DNA of 64,000 bases from Ooceraea biroi (GCF_003672135.1 NC_039517.1:3472001-3536000); one strand, 5' to 3'. Positions 1 through 13,569 are shown, counted from the stretch's first letter. Program-made: numbers and translations. Notes: generated by a model not told the origin, from the letters alone.

Positions 1-1411
1 CGAGCTGAGTATTCTCTCTACCTTTTCGCTCTTCGTCCCATGATTCTTGCGATCAATTTTATTTGCTGAACAATTGCCTTCAAAACGCTCCAGTAATGCC
101 ACAAAATCGTTTTATTGCGTCTTGCACGCAAATAAATCACCGACGTTATCCTTACGCTTTATCTCAGCGCGAGTGGCATTGTGTTAATTGTTCTAATCGT
201 GGCGCGACAAGGAAGTAGGCTTCGAGATCTCGGAGAAGATGACAAGGCGAGATTTATGAAAGTTATGAAATAATCAGTTTCACGTAAAGCAATTATGAAC
301 ATATGACTCGTACATCGTCCAAGATAATTTCACGAAACTTTATACATTTACGCACTGTAAATATTATCAATCAGAAGTCCCTTTAGAGAGTAGAATTTGC
401 AGATCTTGTATTTCTTCGCATCTACGAAGTAGTCTTCGTCGTTTTAGATGCTCATGAATTTCAGAACGTTTCTTCAAGAACAGCGATATCGAGTAGAAAT
501 CTTTGTTGCCGCTAGAAATATCGCATCTCGAGTATATATTTGTGATTTCACACTTCGCCTTTCGCAAAACCCTCTCGAACTGCTCCACAGGCGAAAGGTA
601 CTCGACTTAGTACACCTGCCTGGCATCTAAGTACCGATTAGTGAGACATTGTTCAGCACAATCAGTACTAGCATATAGATCTATAGATCGACATTAATTA
701 ATGACCGTGCGAGATGAAGCTGGATAAGGAAATCAAGAAGAGTGCAAAAGAGGAGGGGGAACAAGGACGGGAGAAGGTGGCATAACGTAACCACTCGTCT
801 CGTCTCGTCCAGCGGAGGTTGACGAGAAAGAGCCAGAGGCAAAGGTTTAGTGCCAGTGAAATACTTTCTCCTTTCCCCGTTATGAGATCACCATCTCCTT
901 CCTCCGGCGGGTCCGGACATAACTTCGCGCGCGCCGTTTACTTACTGATTTACACGTGGATGGGGAAACCGGCCACGCGGGATGCCCTGTAGCCTCATAC
1001 ACTGGATGTTGCCGTCGTGATGTGTGCCGCGAAGGGGCATGACTGTATTTAACTCGGGAGACTTTGGTACTTCCGTACTCCATGTCGTACCGCTCTTCCT
1101 TCCGCAATCAGAAACCTGTCGCTTCCATTTTACGAGAAGTTTCTCATTGATTATGTTACTCGATGAAAAGGCATCAAATGTTAATATCTGCTATATATAT
1201 ATTTTTACTGTTTTTTTGTAGGAATGGCATGGAAATGATGCACCGAAACCGATAACAACGTCATGAAGCATCGAAAAAGTGACGCACCCATCGACGTTCG
1301 AAGGGATGAAAAAATCGGCACACGACCACCTGACGTTCCGTTATGATAGCCACAAAAGTCACGAGGACGGGGTACTGTTAGAAAAGCAAGAGTCCAGTCG
1401 CTCTCACCAGG
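1..1411. other. Non-coding flank upstream of the first GMC gene, inside flotillin-2 intron 1
   Basis: No convincing coding exon or RNA gene is visible. A pyrimidine-rich run ending in TTTTTTTGTAG at about 1210-1221 looks like a splice acceptor. The GMC gene that starts at 1412 may therefore have an upstream non-coding exon, with its 5' UTR resuming near 1222. The stretch lies between Flo2 exon 1 (16.8 kb) and the rest of Flo2, which must be beyond the left edge. Confidence 0.4.
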
Positions 1412-3286
1412 ATGGTTTTCAGTACGATAGTGGTGACATCTGCGTTGAAAGGCGCTATCGGTTTGATGGGCACAGGCTTATGGCTGGTGCCACTGCTAAT
1501 CGCTGGGCTTTCTTACTATCGTTATGATCAACTAGATCCCGAGAGTCGATCCATTGACAGGCATTCCTTGTATCCGGAATACGACTTTATCGTCATCGGC
1601 GGCGGTTCAGCGGGAGCGGTAGTCGCCAGTCGATTGTCGGAGATAACGGAGTGGAACGTGTTGTTACTGGAGGCTGGCCCAGACGAGAACGAGATCACGG
1701 ACGTGCCATCTCTGGCCGCGTATCTGCAGTTGTCGAAATTGGACTGGAAGTACAAGACCGAACCCACGGGCAAGGCTTGTCTGGCAATGAAAGGCGGTCG
1801 CTGCAACTGGCCGCGCGGTAAAGTCTTGGGAGGTAGCAGCACACTAAACTACATGCTGTATGTACGAGGTAACAAGCACGACTATGATCATTGGGAATCA
1901 CTGGGTAACACTGGCTGGGGATACGAACAGGCCCTCTACTACTTCAAAAAATCGGAAGATAATCGGAATCCGTATCTACAAAGAAGTTCTTACCACGCGA
2001 CTGGCGGTTACCTGACGGTTCAAGAGTCGCCTTGGAAGACGCCTTTAGTGGTTGCTTTTGTCCAAGCCGGAGTCGAAATGGGGTACGAGAACAGGGACAT
2101 AAATGGCGAACAGCAAACAGGCTTCATGATATCGCAGGGAACTATTCGCAGGGGCAGCAGATGCTCCACTGCGAAGGCCTTTCTACGACCTGTACGACTG
2201 CGTAGAAACATCCATACTGCTATGAACAGTTACGTGGCCAAAATCGTGATTGATCCGTTGACAATGAGAGCTACTGGGGTCGAGTTCATTAGAAACGGTC
2301 GTAGACAAATAGTCAGAGCACGGAAAGAGGTAATATTATCAGCAGGTGCCATTAACAGTCCTCAGATACTAATGCTATCGGGAATTGGACCGAAAGAGCA
2401 TTTACGACACGTTGGCATTTCTGTAATTAAAGACCTCCGGGTTGGAGACAACCTTCAAGATCATGTCGGAATGGGCGGTTTAACATTCCTGATTGATAAA
2501 CCGGTTGCTATAGTTCAAGACCGTTTCCAAGCAGCTCCGATGACGATGCATTACGTGGTCAATGGTAGAGGTCCTATGACAACGCTGGGTGGCGTTGAGG
2601 GTTATGCATTTATTAACACAAGATACGCTAATCACTCCATTGATTATCCAGATGTGCAGTTACACATGGCGCCAGCCTCAATAAATTCTGATGCAGGAGT
2701 ACAAGTGCGAAAAGTCTTGGGACTAACGGATGAAGTGTACAATACTGTTTATAGGCCAATTAGCAATAGAGATGCCTGGACTATTATGCCTTTGTTATTA
2801 AGACCTAGATCTCGTGGTACGGTGCGATTAAGAAGTTCTAATCCCTTTCACAAACCTGTTATCAACGCAAGTTATTTTTCTGATCCTATGGATATCGCTA
2901 TTTTGATAGAAGGTGCGAAACTTGCGATCCAAATTAGCGACGCAAAGGTTTTCAAGCAATTTGGCTCGAGGCTTCATCGCGTCAAGCTGCCAGGATGCAA
3001 ACATCTTAAGTTTGATTCTGACGCTTACTGGGAATGTCACATTCGGCATATTACTATGACAATCTATCACCCCGTAGGCACTGCCAAAATGGGACCACCA
3101 TCTGATCCTACTGCTGTGGTGGATCCAAGATTGAAAGTCTACGGTATCGCAGGTCTGCGAGTCATCGACGCTTCCATCATGCCGACCATATGCAGCGGAA
3201 ATACAAATGCTCCTGTAATTATGATCGGCGAAAGAGGCGCGGATCTTATCAAAGAAGATTGGTTAGCTACGATTGCCAATAAGTAA
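1412..3286 (+). CDS. GMC oxidoreductase 1 (glucose dehydrogenase-like flavoprotein)
   Basis: Single-exon gene of 624 aa encoding an FAD-dependent glucose-methanol-choline oxidoreductase, a family that oxidises alcohol groups of sugars, sterols or other small molecules. A hydrophobic N-terminal segment (about residues 18-34) suggests a signal sequence or anchor. The FAD-binding Rossmann motif [10 protein letters not shown] lies at about 61-70. It is followed by the GMC signature [13 protein letters not shown] and the second signature [15 protein letters not shown]. The C-terminal domain keeps the catalytic histidine in [10 protein letters not shown] and the partner Asn in SGNTNAP. Length and motif order are normal for insect members. 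It is the leftmost of three same-strand paralogues inside the Flo2 intron. The substrate cannot be deduced. The start at 1412 is chosen because it gives the full hydrophobic leader. Confidence 0.93.
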   Translation: MVFSTIVVTSALKGAIGLMGTGLWLVPLLIAGLSYYRYDQLDPESRSIDRHSLYPEYDFIVIGGGSAGAVVASRLSEITEWNVLLLEAGPDENEITDVPSLAAYLQLSKLDWKYKTEPTGKACLAMKGGRCNWPRGKVLGGSSTLNYMLYVRGNKHDYDHWESLGNTGWGYEQALYYFKKSEDNRNPYLQRSSYHATGGYLTVQESPWKTPLVVAFVQAGVEMGYENRDINGEQQTGFMISQGTIRRGSRCSTAKAFLRPVRLRRNIHTAMNSYVAKIVIDPLTMRATGVEFIRNGRRQIVRARKEVILSAGAINSPQILMLSGIGPKEHLRHVGISVIKDLRVGDNLQDHVGMGGLTFLIDKPVAIVQDRFQAAPMTMHYVVNGRGPMTTLGGVEGYAFINTRYANHSIDYPDVQLHMAPASINSDAGVQVRKVLGLTDEVYNTVYRPISNRDAWTIMPLLLRPRSRGTVRLRSSNPFHKPVINASYFSDPMDIAILIEGAKLAIQISDAKVFKQFGSRLHRVKLPGCKHLKFDSDAYWECHIRHITMTIYHPVGTAKMGPPSDPTAVVDPRLKVYGIAGLRVIDASIMPTICSGNTNAPVIMIGERGADLIKEDWLATIANK

Positions 3287-5079
3287 TTAATCTTTTCAGT
3301 ATGGTCAATTATAAAGTCAATAGCCGAAGAAAGTGATGTTTAAAATACCATAATAATTTAATTTAATTGTTAACGTTTTTTTCAAGTCAGAAATTATTTA
3401 TAAAACTAGTGGAATAATTATCAAAGATTATTTTTCAAACATCTGCATTAATATTATCTATGTACTATCATTAATATTATGTTCATATAAATAATTGATT
3501 GAGTTGTGACGGAAACATGATGTAATATGAATAATTTGTTTAACTTGTACAAAAAATACATTTTCCAATATTTAAATAATTTTTATAATACCTTTGTAAC
3601 AAAACATTTTTATAATAATTCGACACACCTAGAGAGTAAACCGAAAGTGAAAACGTTTCAATAATAAAATTTAGCAGGCCAGTTTGAGTATGAAATTAAT
3701 GAGATTATATAAAAGCGATTAAACGTGTCTCAGGTACAATCTTATTCAAGTTTTGCAATTTTCTCACGTGCCATATAATAATAATTTAATGTTTTATGCA
3801 GATTAACGCGTATATAAATTTCTATAGCATTATAATAAGTTTGTTTTAATATTATATATCTACGTCGGCAAAATAATTAATTGTTTTTAGTCGTAATAAG
3901 CAAGTGAGATTTATATGTTACTTGTTAAGACGCCCAGTTAATTTATAAAATTAATTGAATGATGTTAGAAATGTTAGAAATTTTAAGCTGTATGTTTATA
4001 AAATAAATAATGTTACTATAAAATACAAAAAAGATGTATTCTATTTTTATTAATATAGTTTTTCTTTTTATTCAGAAATTATACAACCATGTTTCTTCCT
4101 TCGATTATAAGTACATGATATATCACGTGATGTAAGTTTATCAAAAAACATGATAGTGTTCAGAAATTCATCAAACTTCTTGTATATTTGACATATAAAC
4201 GAGTTACGATTAATAGTTTATGTAATATGACATCTTAAATAAGATTTTATGTTAAAAACTATTAAAAGATACCTCAACAAATACGTATTCTCTTTCTCTA
4301 GTCACTGCAGATATTTCGTACTATTATGTGCAGTCAACTAAACCTATTTCTTCAAATGTTAATTTTTTACATCTTATAATATCTAAAATTAAATTATGAA
4401 ATAAAATGTTTTAATAGCTAATAATATTTTCAGTAGTTATAATTATCGAAAAGCCATATTAAAAATCGAATTACGAAAATTAAAATCACGGCACACAACT
4501 CGTCAAAGCTTCGTGATGACTGCGGTTCCCCAAGTGATGGGAACTAATTGCTTCAGCAGATGAGTTACACACTCCTAGCGAATTCCGAATTCCATGGCTA
4601 CCATGGAAATTCCTGCTGTCTTAAGCAACCAACGCGTGTGGTTTCATGGTTCAAGAAATAATTAAAAAATTGTGAGAAAGAATATTGAATAAATAATTTC
4701 ACGACTTAACTCATATCGATTTATGCCGTTTATGATTTTGCTCTTGATGCATAATTTGCTTTATATAAAATAACTTGCATATACGTTATAACAATTATCA
4801 TACATTATCATGATTTAAAATGGAAATTTTTCTCTTTTCTTATGCAATACTTGTATATTTTAACCATTTCTTATATAAATTTCTTATATGCAAATTTACA
4901 CCATTCTGACACTCGATTATGTTTATTGATCTAATGACCTTTTGCTGTTATTTTCGCGGTTATTGCCAAGCTTATAGTCATAATGAAGTTCTTATGTAAA
5001 AAGTATATAACTGCCAGAAGGATCTGCACGAAAGTGTTTTTTATTCGTCTTCCTCCTGTCGAATGCATATATTTGCAAG

Positions 5080-5113
<34 letters not shown>

Positions 5114-5434
5114 ATATTCACAAAAATGTGACATTTATGTTTTTCATGATAAAACAAAATATTAACTTATCCTTCACTGAATAAATTGAAATGTGAACAT
5201 TCCAAAGATACAAATCACAAGAGAAAAATTAAAGTCTCTGTTTTTCGTTTAAAATATCAAATTTTCGATAAAAAACTGAATAGATTCATAGAGCCAGTTT
5301 TACCATCCAGTTTTAGTAACTTCTTACGCGTTCTACATTATTATTATTAGCACAAATTATAATAACTTACAGTTCGCGGTACAATTTGCATTCGCACATA
5401 CAGTGACACCTATACGAAGGTACTTAAGGATGCA
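3287..5434. other. AT-rich intergenic spacer between GMC genes 1 and 2
   Basis: Very AT-rich, no open frame with recognisable homology. It holds the 3' UTR of GMC gene 1, with several AATAAA-like signals, an (AT)n microsatellite near 5081, and the promoter of GMC gene 2 at its right end. Confidence 0.6.
5081..5107. repeat. (AT)n microsatellite
   Basis: About 13 uninterrupted AT dinucleotides in the spacer between GMC genes 1 and 2. Confidence 0.9.
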
Positions 5435-5436
5435 GG

Positions 5437-5464
5437 TATATATACCCAGCATCCGAATTCAGTT
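5437..5464 (+). promoter_or_regulatory. Candidate core promoter of GMC gene 2 (TATA box plus initiator)
   Basis: TATATATA starts at 5437 and an arthropod-type initiator TCAGTT lies at 5459-5464, about 24 nt downstream. The predicted 5' UTR to the ATG at 5510 is about 46-49 nt. The spacing is slightly shorter than the usual 30 nt, so the assignment is tentative. Confidence 0.5.
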
Positions 5465-5509
5465 CCCTACTATTGTGCCCCACTCGAGACGTTAAGAGAT
5501 CAATTCGAC

Positions 5510-7550
5510 ATGCTGTGCAAGAGTTTCCTTCGCTTCCAAGTTATTATCGCGACGATCATCCTGCTGCAGTCAGACAAGCAAGCGTCATCAAGAAGATATA
5601 ACAGTCTCTACAATTACAACATCAGGGGGTCAGAATTAAATAATTTGCTCGGAGCTGGTATCGGAAGTTTGAATTTTCTGGCTCAAGGTGAAGATTACGT
5701 GAACCAACAAGTACCAGATACTACGCCTAAAAACGAAGCTACATACGATTTTATAATAGTTGGTGCCGGCACAGCCGGTAATGTAATAGCTGCAAGATTA
5801 AGCGAGATTCCTGACATCAAGGTGTTACTGATCGAAGCAGGACGTCAAGAGAACCTTGCCATGGATATCCCGCTAATCGTCCACTTACTACAACTCAACA
5901 ATGACATCAACTGGAAGTATCGTACCAAACCGTCCAATAAATACTGCCTCGGCATGCATGACAACAGTTGCAATTGGCCTAGGGGCAAAGTCGTGGGTGG
6001 CAGTAGCGTTTTAAATTACATGATCGCTACGAGAGGTAGTGCCGAGGACTACGATCGCTGGGCAAAGATGGGAAATGAGGGCTGGGCCTACAAAGATGTC
6101 CTTAAGTATTTTAAACGACTGGAAACGATTGATATACCGGAGCTACAATCGGATAACACCTACCATGGAACTACAGGACCGTTACACATTTCTTATCCGG
6201 TATATAGGACGTTGTTAGCGGAAGGTTTTCTAAAAGCTGGCGAGGAAATGGGATACCAAACTCACACAGATTACAATGGGAAGGATATGATGGGATTCTC
6301 GTATCTGCAAACGACGATCAAGAACGGCACTCGTATGAGCAGCAACAGAGCTTACTTGCAGCTTGCACGAAATCACAAGAATCTTTATTTGACTATAGAG
6401 AGTATAGTGAAAAAAGTGCTAATTGATCGTAATGCGAATCGAGCAGTCGGCGTGGAATTTATGAAATACGGTCAGAGAGCCTCAGTGTTCGCGAGAAAAG
6501 AAGTGATTTTATGCGCGGGTGCCATTGGATCGCCGCAGCTGTTAATGTTATCCGGAATTGGCCCTGCCAAACATCTCGCTGATCTCGGAATAAACGTCGT
6601 TCGAGACGCACCGGTTGGCGAAAATCTGATGGATCACATAACATACGGTGGGCTGTCGTGGAGTGTGGACGCTTCAATAGCTGTGCAAATGTTTGACATT
6701 ATAAATCCCGTTAATCCATATTTAAGAGATTTCCTAATAAGACGATCAGGACCCGTGACAATTCCAGGCGCGTGCGAGGCTCTTGCTTTCATCAATGCCA
6801 AGAATCCGAAAGTACGCCGCGGCCTACCAGACATTGAACTTTTGTTCGTTGGTGGTGCGATTCCAATGGATACTTTTATTCCTATAACGATGGGTGTGAA
6901 CAGACGAATGCTTGATCTGTGGCAGAAATATACGGGCGGCTACGGTTGGAGCATATTGCCCATGCTGTTGAAACCAAAGAGTCGTGGTCAGATAAGATTA
7001 CTGGCCAACGATGTCAACGTTAAGCCTGAGATCGTACCAAACTATTACGACCACCCGGACGACGTCAGTACGATGATCGCCGGAATCAAAGCCGCCTTAA
7101 GTGTCGGTCAAACAAGAGCAATGCGAGAATTCAATTCACGACTGCTAGATGATATTATTCCCGGATGCGAAAGTTACGAGTATAACTCTGATGCTTACTG
7201 GGAGTGTGCAGTAAGAACGTTATCATTCACAATCTATCATTATTCCGGCACTTGTAAAATGGGACCGAGAAAGGATCCGACTGCCGTTGTCGACCCAAAA
7301 TTGAAGGTAAGGAAAAATTGCATTGCAATGTAGAATACAATTGTATCGTAATGCACAATTTTATATCCTAATCTATAAATCTATTCGCGACGCTTCACAG
7401 GTGATTGGTGTTGAAAGACTGAGAGTAGCGGACGCATCTATCATGCCCGAGATTATATCGGCACACACAAACGTACCTGTTTATATGATCGCCGAGAAAC
7501 TGGTAGATATGATCAAAGAGGAATGGGGATACTCAAAGTCACGATCATGA
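5510..7550 (+). CDS. GMC oxidoreductase 2 (two exons)
   Basis: Exons 5510-7306 and 7401-7550, 648 aa; the 94-nt intron (GTAAGG...CACAG) is phase 0. The leader [20 protein letters not shown] is a probable signal peptide, so the product is likely secreted or luminal. The Rossmann motif [18 protein letters not shown] starts near residue 82. The GMC signatures [13 protein letters not shown] and [15 protein letters not shown] are present. Near the C-terminus the catalytic His is in [11 protein letters not shown], and the second catalytic position is a His in [10 protein letters not shown], where the neighbouring paralogue 1 has Asn. Exon 2 supplies the last 49 residues including that motif. Without splicing the frame would stop early, at 7333. 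Middle member of the GMC block in the Flo2 intron; substrate unknown. Confidence 0.92.
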
Positions 7551-10057
7551 CGTTTCAATTAATAACTATATCATTTTATCCACACTAATATCGTAACGTC
7601 TACATACGCAGCAACGCGTCAGCATTAATCAATAACGCAGCTAATGAACGCAATATTTAATTACTTTAAGAAATATTTATGTTACTTTAGCTTATTGTTC
7701 CTCATGTTAGATTAAAATTGCTAAAATAATTATTTCATTATTACTTTTAGTACTAAAACAATTATTTGTTTATTTTAATACTAGTCAAATTTCTTTTTAT
7801 AACATTATGTAAGGAAATAATCGGTATTTATAAATGTTCTCGTAAAACCATTAAGTAAACTCCAAAGAGCAAATTAAAAATTAGAGAAATTTTGTTGCAA
7901 CAGGTTTACAGATTCTGTACGATTTTATTTAATGCATATAATTTTCTATACTTTAGCTTTTCAAAACTTTAATTTAATTTATACTTCATTTTAATTTAAT
8001 TTCTAAATTAAAATAATTTAAGATTAGTAAACAAAGATATGAGTTAAAAAAAGACAAACGTTTTCGCAACTTGATGTACATCAATTGATTTAAATGAGAG
8101 CCATGACCCAATTGATTCCACTTTGAACTTCTTTGACGAAATCGAGAGTCGTTATATAAACACTGGTTAGAAAAATTTCGTGCGTGGAGTGCGAGTAATA
8201 AATATATTATTCAGTTAATATTCAGTTTTAAATTACAATTTTAAACTGAAAATGAAATTAAAAAAATTAATATTTTATATATTAAATTGACACTGCGTTT
8301 TATCATTTTAGATTGTTACATTATAACGTGTTTTCTGTTTCATATGTTTGCTATTTATTATAATATAAACCATAGCTAAGATTAGTAAACCAGTTAATTC
8401 TTTACAGTTAACTCTGTTTACTATATTATTGAAACGATATTTTGCTCTCTTTCTCTTATTATGTATTTTTCTCTTTTAGAGAGAATATTTTAATACACAT
8501 ACTTTTTGTAAAATTATGTTAAATCATATATTATTATTTCCAATGCAATTATATTAATATGTCATAAGTAACTGATACTGGAGAGAACTGCATACTATAT
8601 AATACTTCATATAAATTTATATATCTTATTTACATAATTTCTACTATCGATAATAGTGCTAATAAGTAATACTACCAATAATACTACCAATAAATATGCA
8701 TATGCCAATATGTATATTTATTAATATATGCATATATCAATAAATTAACATGTGTCATACAAATTTTCCACAATTTTTAACATCGCAAGAAATGTATCCA
8801 ATACATGGATTACACTTTTTATCACTTATGATAACTGATTGTGATCGACGGACGGTTACCAACCAACATCCGGTCAAGAGTTGGAGCTAGAAACTTGGAC
8901 AAAAAAAAGGCATCAAGGCAGACACACGATAAAATTGATTATTAAATTCATAAAATTCAAAAACGTTGACGTTTACACTAATACTAAATATTTCTTTTTC
9001 TGTTTTATTCGCACTCGTCTCAATCGCAAAATCAGATTATTCATCAGATTATTAATTAATTAATTAATTGCATAACTCTTATTCTTACTAATATGAAATA
9101 CGGATATTATATTAATAAAGGTATCTGTTATTAACTAACAGTGTTATATAAAAGTCACGTGTCCGGATGATAGTTTGGAAAGAGGGTCTCGATTCGAATA
9201 CATATTATTCATGCCCTGTCAGTATTACGTCGACAACACGAGAAAGCGCATTCTCAGTTAGCTCTTAAAACGGAAAGTGGTCAATCGTGGTCTTCTGAAG
9301 TGATCAGAGAAAAGCCGTCATACCGCATTGAAGCAACATCTTGGCGAGGAGGACGCGAGTGTGAACCGAAAAACGAGAAGCTGCTCACCGCTGAGTCGTT
9401 AATACCGTGCAAGTGTGGTACGTCTTACCAAATTACAAAGGCATTACGTAAGTTCCAAACGGGAAACGGGAACGGCTGAAGGGATACACGCGTGAGAAAA
9501 AATCGGCGAAAGTAATTGTGTCGTGTTCATCACACGTGTGCGTTTCAGAAGTGGGATCATGGCGCGCAACATCAAACTATCAAAATTTTAAAGTCATTCT
9601 ACTTGCGAAAACAAGCGCGCCAACAAGCTTCGAAGAAGCTGTTCAAATATAAGGCAGGAAATTGTGTACATATAAAGATAAAAGATTTGCAAATGTATTG
9701 TTTGACCGAAATTTATAAATCGTTGAAAATCCTGGTTTTATTTTAACAATACGATAATTCTTAATAAATTAATCAAATAATTTATCAAATTAAAGATATT
9801 AGCAAAGAAGTTGGGATTGAGTTCAGTTTATATAGTATTATAAACTTTATAAAAGTGTTTAAATTACGCGTATAAAAGTGTATAATAGTGGATAATTAAC
9901 ATTACTTTGTTTAGAGAGAAGGTATGTATATCACGAATGAGAGAGTACCTACTTCTTTTTTATAATAAACGTGTCAACGTATCATATACACATATATCAT
10001 AAACCATTCTATACGAATGCATTTAAAATTGTATTTTTACAGAAAGCGTCTTACAAT
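7551..10057. other. AT-rich spacer and probable 5' leader of GMC gene 3
   Basis: No recognisable coding exon. The left part is the 3' flank of GMC gene 2. Around 9145-9450 base composition rises and a TATA box is followed by a probable 5' untranslated exon. A possible donor (GTACGTCT) lies near 9418, and a strong acceptor TATTTTTACAG ends at 10042, just before the start codon of GMC gene 3. A second TATATAAA near 8152 has no clear partner gene. Confidence 0.45.
9145..9154 (+). promoter_or_regulatory. Candidate TATA box of GMC gene 3
   Basis: TATATAAAAG is a strong match to the TATA consensus. Transcription would start near 9175. The first exon would be non-coding and joined to the acceptor at 10041-10042, in front of the ATG at 10058. 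Confidence 0.4.
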
Positions 10058-13000
10058 ATGAAAATTCTATTGTCCGCCATCATCATTGCATCGATCTGTA
10101 GCACTCACAGTTTCCTAATCTTCAAAAATTATATCCAACCAGAGGATTCCGGATTCGATAGCAAGTACGATTTCATCATCGTAGGAGCTGGATCGTCGGG
10201 TTCCGTGTTAGCTAATCGTTTGTCGGAGAACAAAAGATGGAGAATTTTATTATTGGAGGCGGGACACATGCAAAATTTCCTCAATGAGATTCCGATATTA
10301 GTTAGCTACTTCCAACAGACTAATTACAATTGGGGCTACAATGTAGAACCTCAGAAGAACGCTTGCTTGGGAATGATAAATCGTCAGTGTGCCTGGCCAC
10401 GAGGCAAGGCCTTAGGTGGCACGAGTACATTGAACTATATGATTCACACACGTGGAAATAAAAAGAACTTTGATGAATGGGCCAGTTTGGGCAACACCGG
10501 TTGGTCCTATGCGGATGTTCTTCCATATTTTAAGAAGAGTGAAAAATTTAACATACCAGGTAAGTTCAGTCTTATATTAGTAGTATAAAAAATTAGTAGA
10601 ATACAGTTTCCACGTATAGTTCGTTATTTGGACGCGTGATTAAAATTATAATTTACATTTGAAAACTTTTCATATAAAATGTATATACCGATATGTACGA
10701 AAGAAAAGTATTCCTATTATATCGCTATTATAAATATAAAAAAAAGTTATATCGACAAACTTTAATAAATATATACAAGGTGAAGCACCTAAAACAAGCC
10801 ACCTGAATATCTCGGCTGTTATTGGTAATAGAAAAAAATGTGTCCGACCAAACTTGCATGGTTTCGAGGGACACATAAGTTGTTCTAAACAATTTTTTAT
10901 TAGGTGGACGCGTAGAGGTCATATGAAGGTCAACTTCGTTTTTTTAAATGGTATGATGTTTTTTTACGTACCATCTAGTAGAGCGTTTGAAGCACATTGA
11001 TCTACGGGTCAAAATCATTCAAGGTCACTGAAGGCTAAAATTTCTAAGTGCTAGAACTTTTTCATTTCTGAGTTTACGGTATTTTCAATAGCAGAGAACT
11101 CTAGGCAATATGAAAAATAATGATATCATCAACTCAGAACTCCTCTGAGAAAAAAAATTTTTAACTCGAGAACTTTTTCATTTCTGAATTTACAGTATTT
11201 TCAATAGCAGAGAACTCTAGGCAATATAAAAAATAATTATAACAACAACTCAGAACTTCGCGGAAAAAGAAAAAATTTCTAAGGGCTAGAACTTTTTCAT
11301 TTCTGAGTTTACAGTATTTTTAATAGCAGAGAACTCTAGGCAATATAAAGTAAATTATTTTCCCTTGCAGTTGGCCTTCAGTGACCTTGAATGATTTTGA
11401 CCCGTAGATCAATGTGCGCATTTTCAAACGCTCTACTAGATGATACGTAAAAAACCATATCATACCATTTAAAAAAACGAAGCTGACCTTCATATGACCT
11501 CTACGCGTCCACCTAATAAAAAACTATTTAGAACAAATTATGTGTCCCTCGAAAACATGCAAGTTTGGTCGGACACATTTTTTTCTATCACCAATAACAG
11601 CCGAGATATTCAGGTGGCCTGTTTTATGTGCCTCACCCTGTATAAATTATTATACAGGGTGTTTCCTAAGTAAGTAGACAAACTTAAGGAGGATATTCCT
11701 TGGCTTATTTTAAGAAGAAAAGGTCATATAAACATATGTCCTAAACTGCTTTGTTTTCCAAAAAAAGTACATCACTGTTTTCGTTCACTTTTCGGATAGC
11801 GTGCTTTTGCAGTACGAGTCAACAGCGGTGGGGATGGAGTGGGGATGGTCTCGCGGCGCCGCAAGTGAACACTCGTTTCAGACTGCGCCGCGCGGCCGCC
11901 GCGAGACCATCCCCACTTCATCCCCACCGCTGTTGACTCGTACTGCAAAAGCACGCTATCCGGCATCACTGCTATCACGTTATCTTTGACGCAAACTTTA
12001 TTAGTTCCTATTAAGTTTAGTAATTTTATTAATTATGGTAAATTACACAAACGCCGAAATAGCAGATACGCATTTCGTATACGGTCTTGCTAATGGAAAC
12101 GCTCGTCAAGCAAGACGTATTTACAATGACAGATACTTTTTTTTGGAAAACAAAGCAGTTTAGGACATATGTTTATATGACCTTTTCTTCTTAAAATAAG
12201 CCAAGGAATATCCTCCTTAAGTTTGTCTACTTACTTAGGACACACCCTGTATATTGATAAAATGATATTGCTACATTTAGACATCAAGGACTCCGTATAC
12301 CACAACGATAGCGGCCATTTATATGTAGAATACGTGCCATATCACACTAAACTGGCAACCGCATACTTAGAGGCCGGTCAAGAATTGGGATACAAGGTTT
12401 TGGACTACAATGGCGAGGATCAGATAGGTTTCTCATACCTCCAAGTAAACATGGATCATGGAACACGTTGCAGCGCGAGCAAAGCTTATCTGCGAAGACT
12501 CAACCGGCCAAATCTGGATATCATCACCGATGCTACAGTGACCAAAGTGCTGATCGATACGGACAACCGTGCCTATGGCGTTGAATACGTCAAGGATGAC
12601 ATGAGAAAAAAGGTATTTTGTTCAAAGGAAGTGATACTCTCCGCCGGTACGATCGATTCGGCGAAACTGCTAATGCTGTCTGGAATCGGGCCCAGGGATC
12701 ACCTCGAGGAACTGGGCATCCCGGTGATCCAGGATTCCAAAGTCGGCTACAACATGTACGAGCACATCGGTTTCTTAGGATTGACCTTCATGGTAAACCA
12801 GAGCGTGTCCCTGCTGCAGAGCAAGGTTAATCTCAACGCCGTCTTGGAATATATCTTGCACAAGGACGGTTTAGCGACGTCACCGGGAGGTGCCGAGGCG
12901 ATAGCATTCGTCAAAACCAAATACGCGGTTGACGAGAAACCGGACCTTGAACTCCTCTTCGTGTCTGGCTCTGTGCATTCAGACAATGGTAACGTATTGA

Positions 13001-13569
13001 GGAAGAATTGGAGACTCACGGACGACTTGTATAACACTGTCTATAAACCCATCGAAAATCAGGAGGCCTGGTCGATCTGGCCGATCGTCCAGTATCCTAG
13101 AAGTGTCGGTCGTCTCGTGTTGCAATCGAAGGACTACCTCAAGCCACCTAAGCTACACGCAAACTTCTTCAGCCATCCGGCCGACCTGGAAATCATCTTG
13201 GAGGGAGTGAAGCATGCCATCAACATATCGAAAACTGAAGCCTTTCAAGCTTACGGCAGTCGAATGCACGACATCAAAATCCCAGGCTGCGGAAACTTTC
13301 AATTTGCCTCCGACGATTATTGGCGTTGCGCTATCAAGCACATGCCATCCATGATGAACCACGAGATAGGAACCGCCAAAATGGGACCTGAAACAGACCC
13401 TTACGCGGTCGTTGATCCGCAACTACAAGTATACGGCATTAAGGGACTCAGGGTGGTGGACGCTTCGATTATGCCGACGATAACTAGTGGCCACGTGAAC
13501 GCTGTAATCTATATGATCGGCGAGAAAGCCGCAGATATGATTAAAGAAACCTGGATGAACGCGTCGTAA
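10058..13569 (+). CDS. GMC oxidoreductase 3 (two exons, transposon-filled intron)
   Basis: Exons 10058-10559 and 12281-13569, 596 aa. The 1.7-kb intron has donor CCAG|GTAAGT and acceptor CTACATTTAG; it is phase 1 and the split Asp codon is rebuilt exactly. A signal peptide is likely (MKILLSAIIIASICSTHS). The Rossmann motif IIVGAGSSGSVLANRLSE starts near residue 40, GMC signature GKALGGTSTLNYM follows, and the second signature reads [15 protein letters not shown]. The catalytic His region is altered: MNHEIGTAKMG replaces the usual YHPxGTxxMG, though the His itself is kept. The second position is a His in SGHVNAVIYM. Two foldback transposons (10776-11640 and 11655-12249) account for most of the intron. 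Third of the same-strand block; substrate unknown. Confidence 0.92.
10776..11640. mobile_element. TA-flanked foldback element with internal direct repeats
   Basis: 865-bp non-autonomous element. Ends CAAGGTG...CACCCTG are flanked by TA on both sides. The two arms are inverted copies of about 260 bp (for example GAATATCTCGGCTGTTATTGG on the left, its complement on the right). Between them a ~120-bp unit containing AGAACTTTTTCATTTCTGA is repeated three times (about 11046, 11167 and 11287). No transposase is left. The TA target and CAGGGTG-type end suggest the Tc1/mariner superfamily (inference). Confidence 0.8.
11655..12249. mobile_element. Deletion derivative of a CAGGGTGTTTCC-type Tc1/mariner element
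   Basis: 595 bp, TA-flanked. Ends CAGGGTGTTTCCTAAGTAAG and its complement belong to terminal inverted repeats of about 130 bp. The same repeats bound the element at 62376-63128. It keeps the start of the transposase gene (12035-12136) and also a GC-rich inner palindrome around 11820-11960. The two ends sit in the intron of GMC gene 3, 14 bp from a different foldback element. Confidence 0.85.
12035..12136 (+). pseudogene. N-terminal fragment of Tc1/mariner-type transposase
   Basis: Thirty-four codons beginning MVNYTNAEIADTHFVYGLAN match in style the helix-turn-helix N-terminus of insect Tc1/mariner-type transposases. The frame runs directly into the right terminal repeat, so the rest of the gene, including the catalytic domain, is deleted. 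Confidence 0.65.

Noticed and set aside
7323..7400. Separate small gene starting inside the GMC gene 2 intron
   Set aside because: The conserved C-terminal GMC motif starts exactly at the acceptor 7401; upstream codons are intron.
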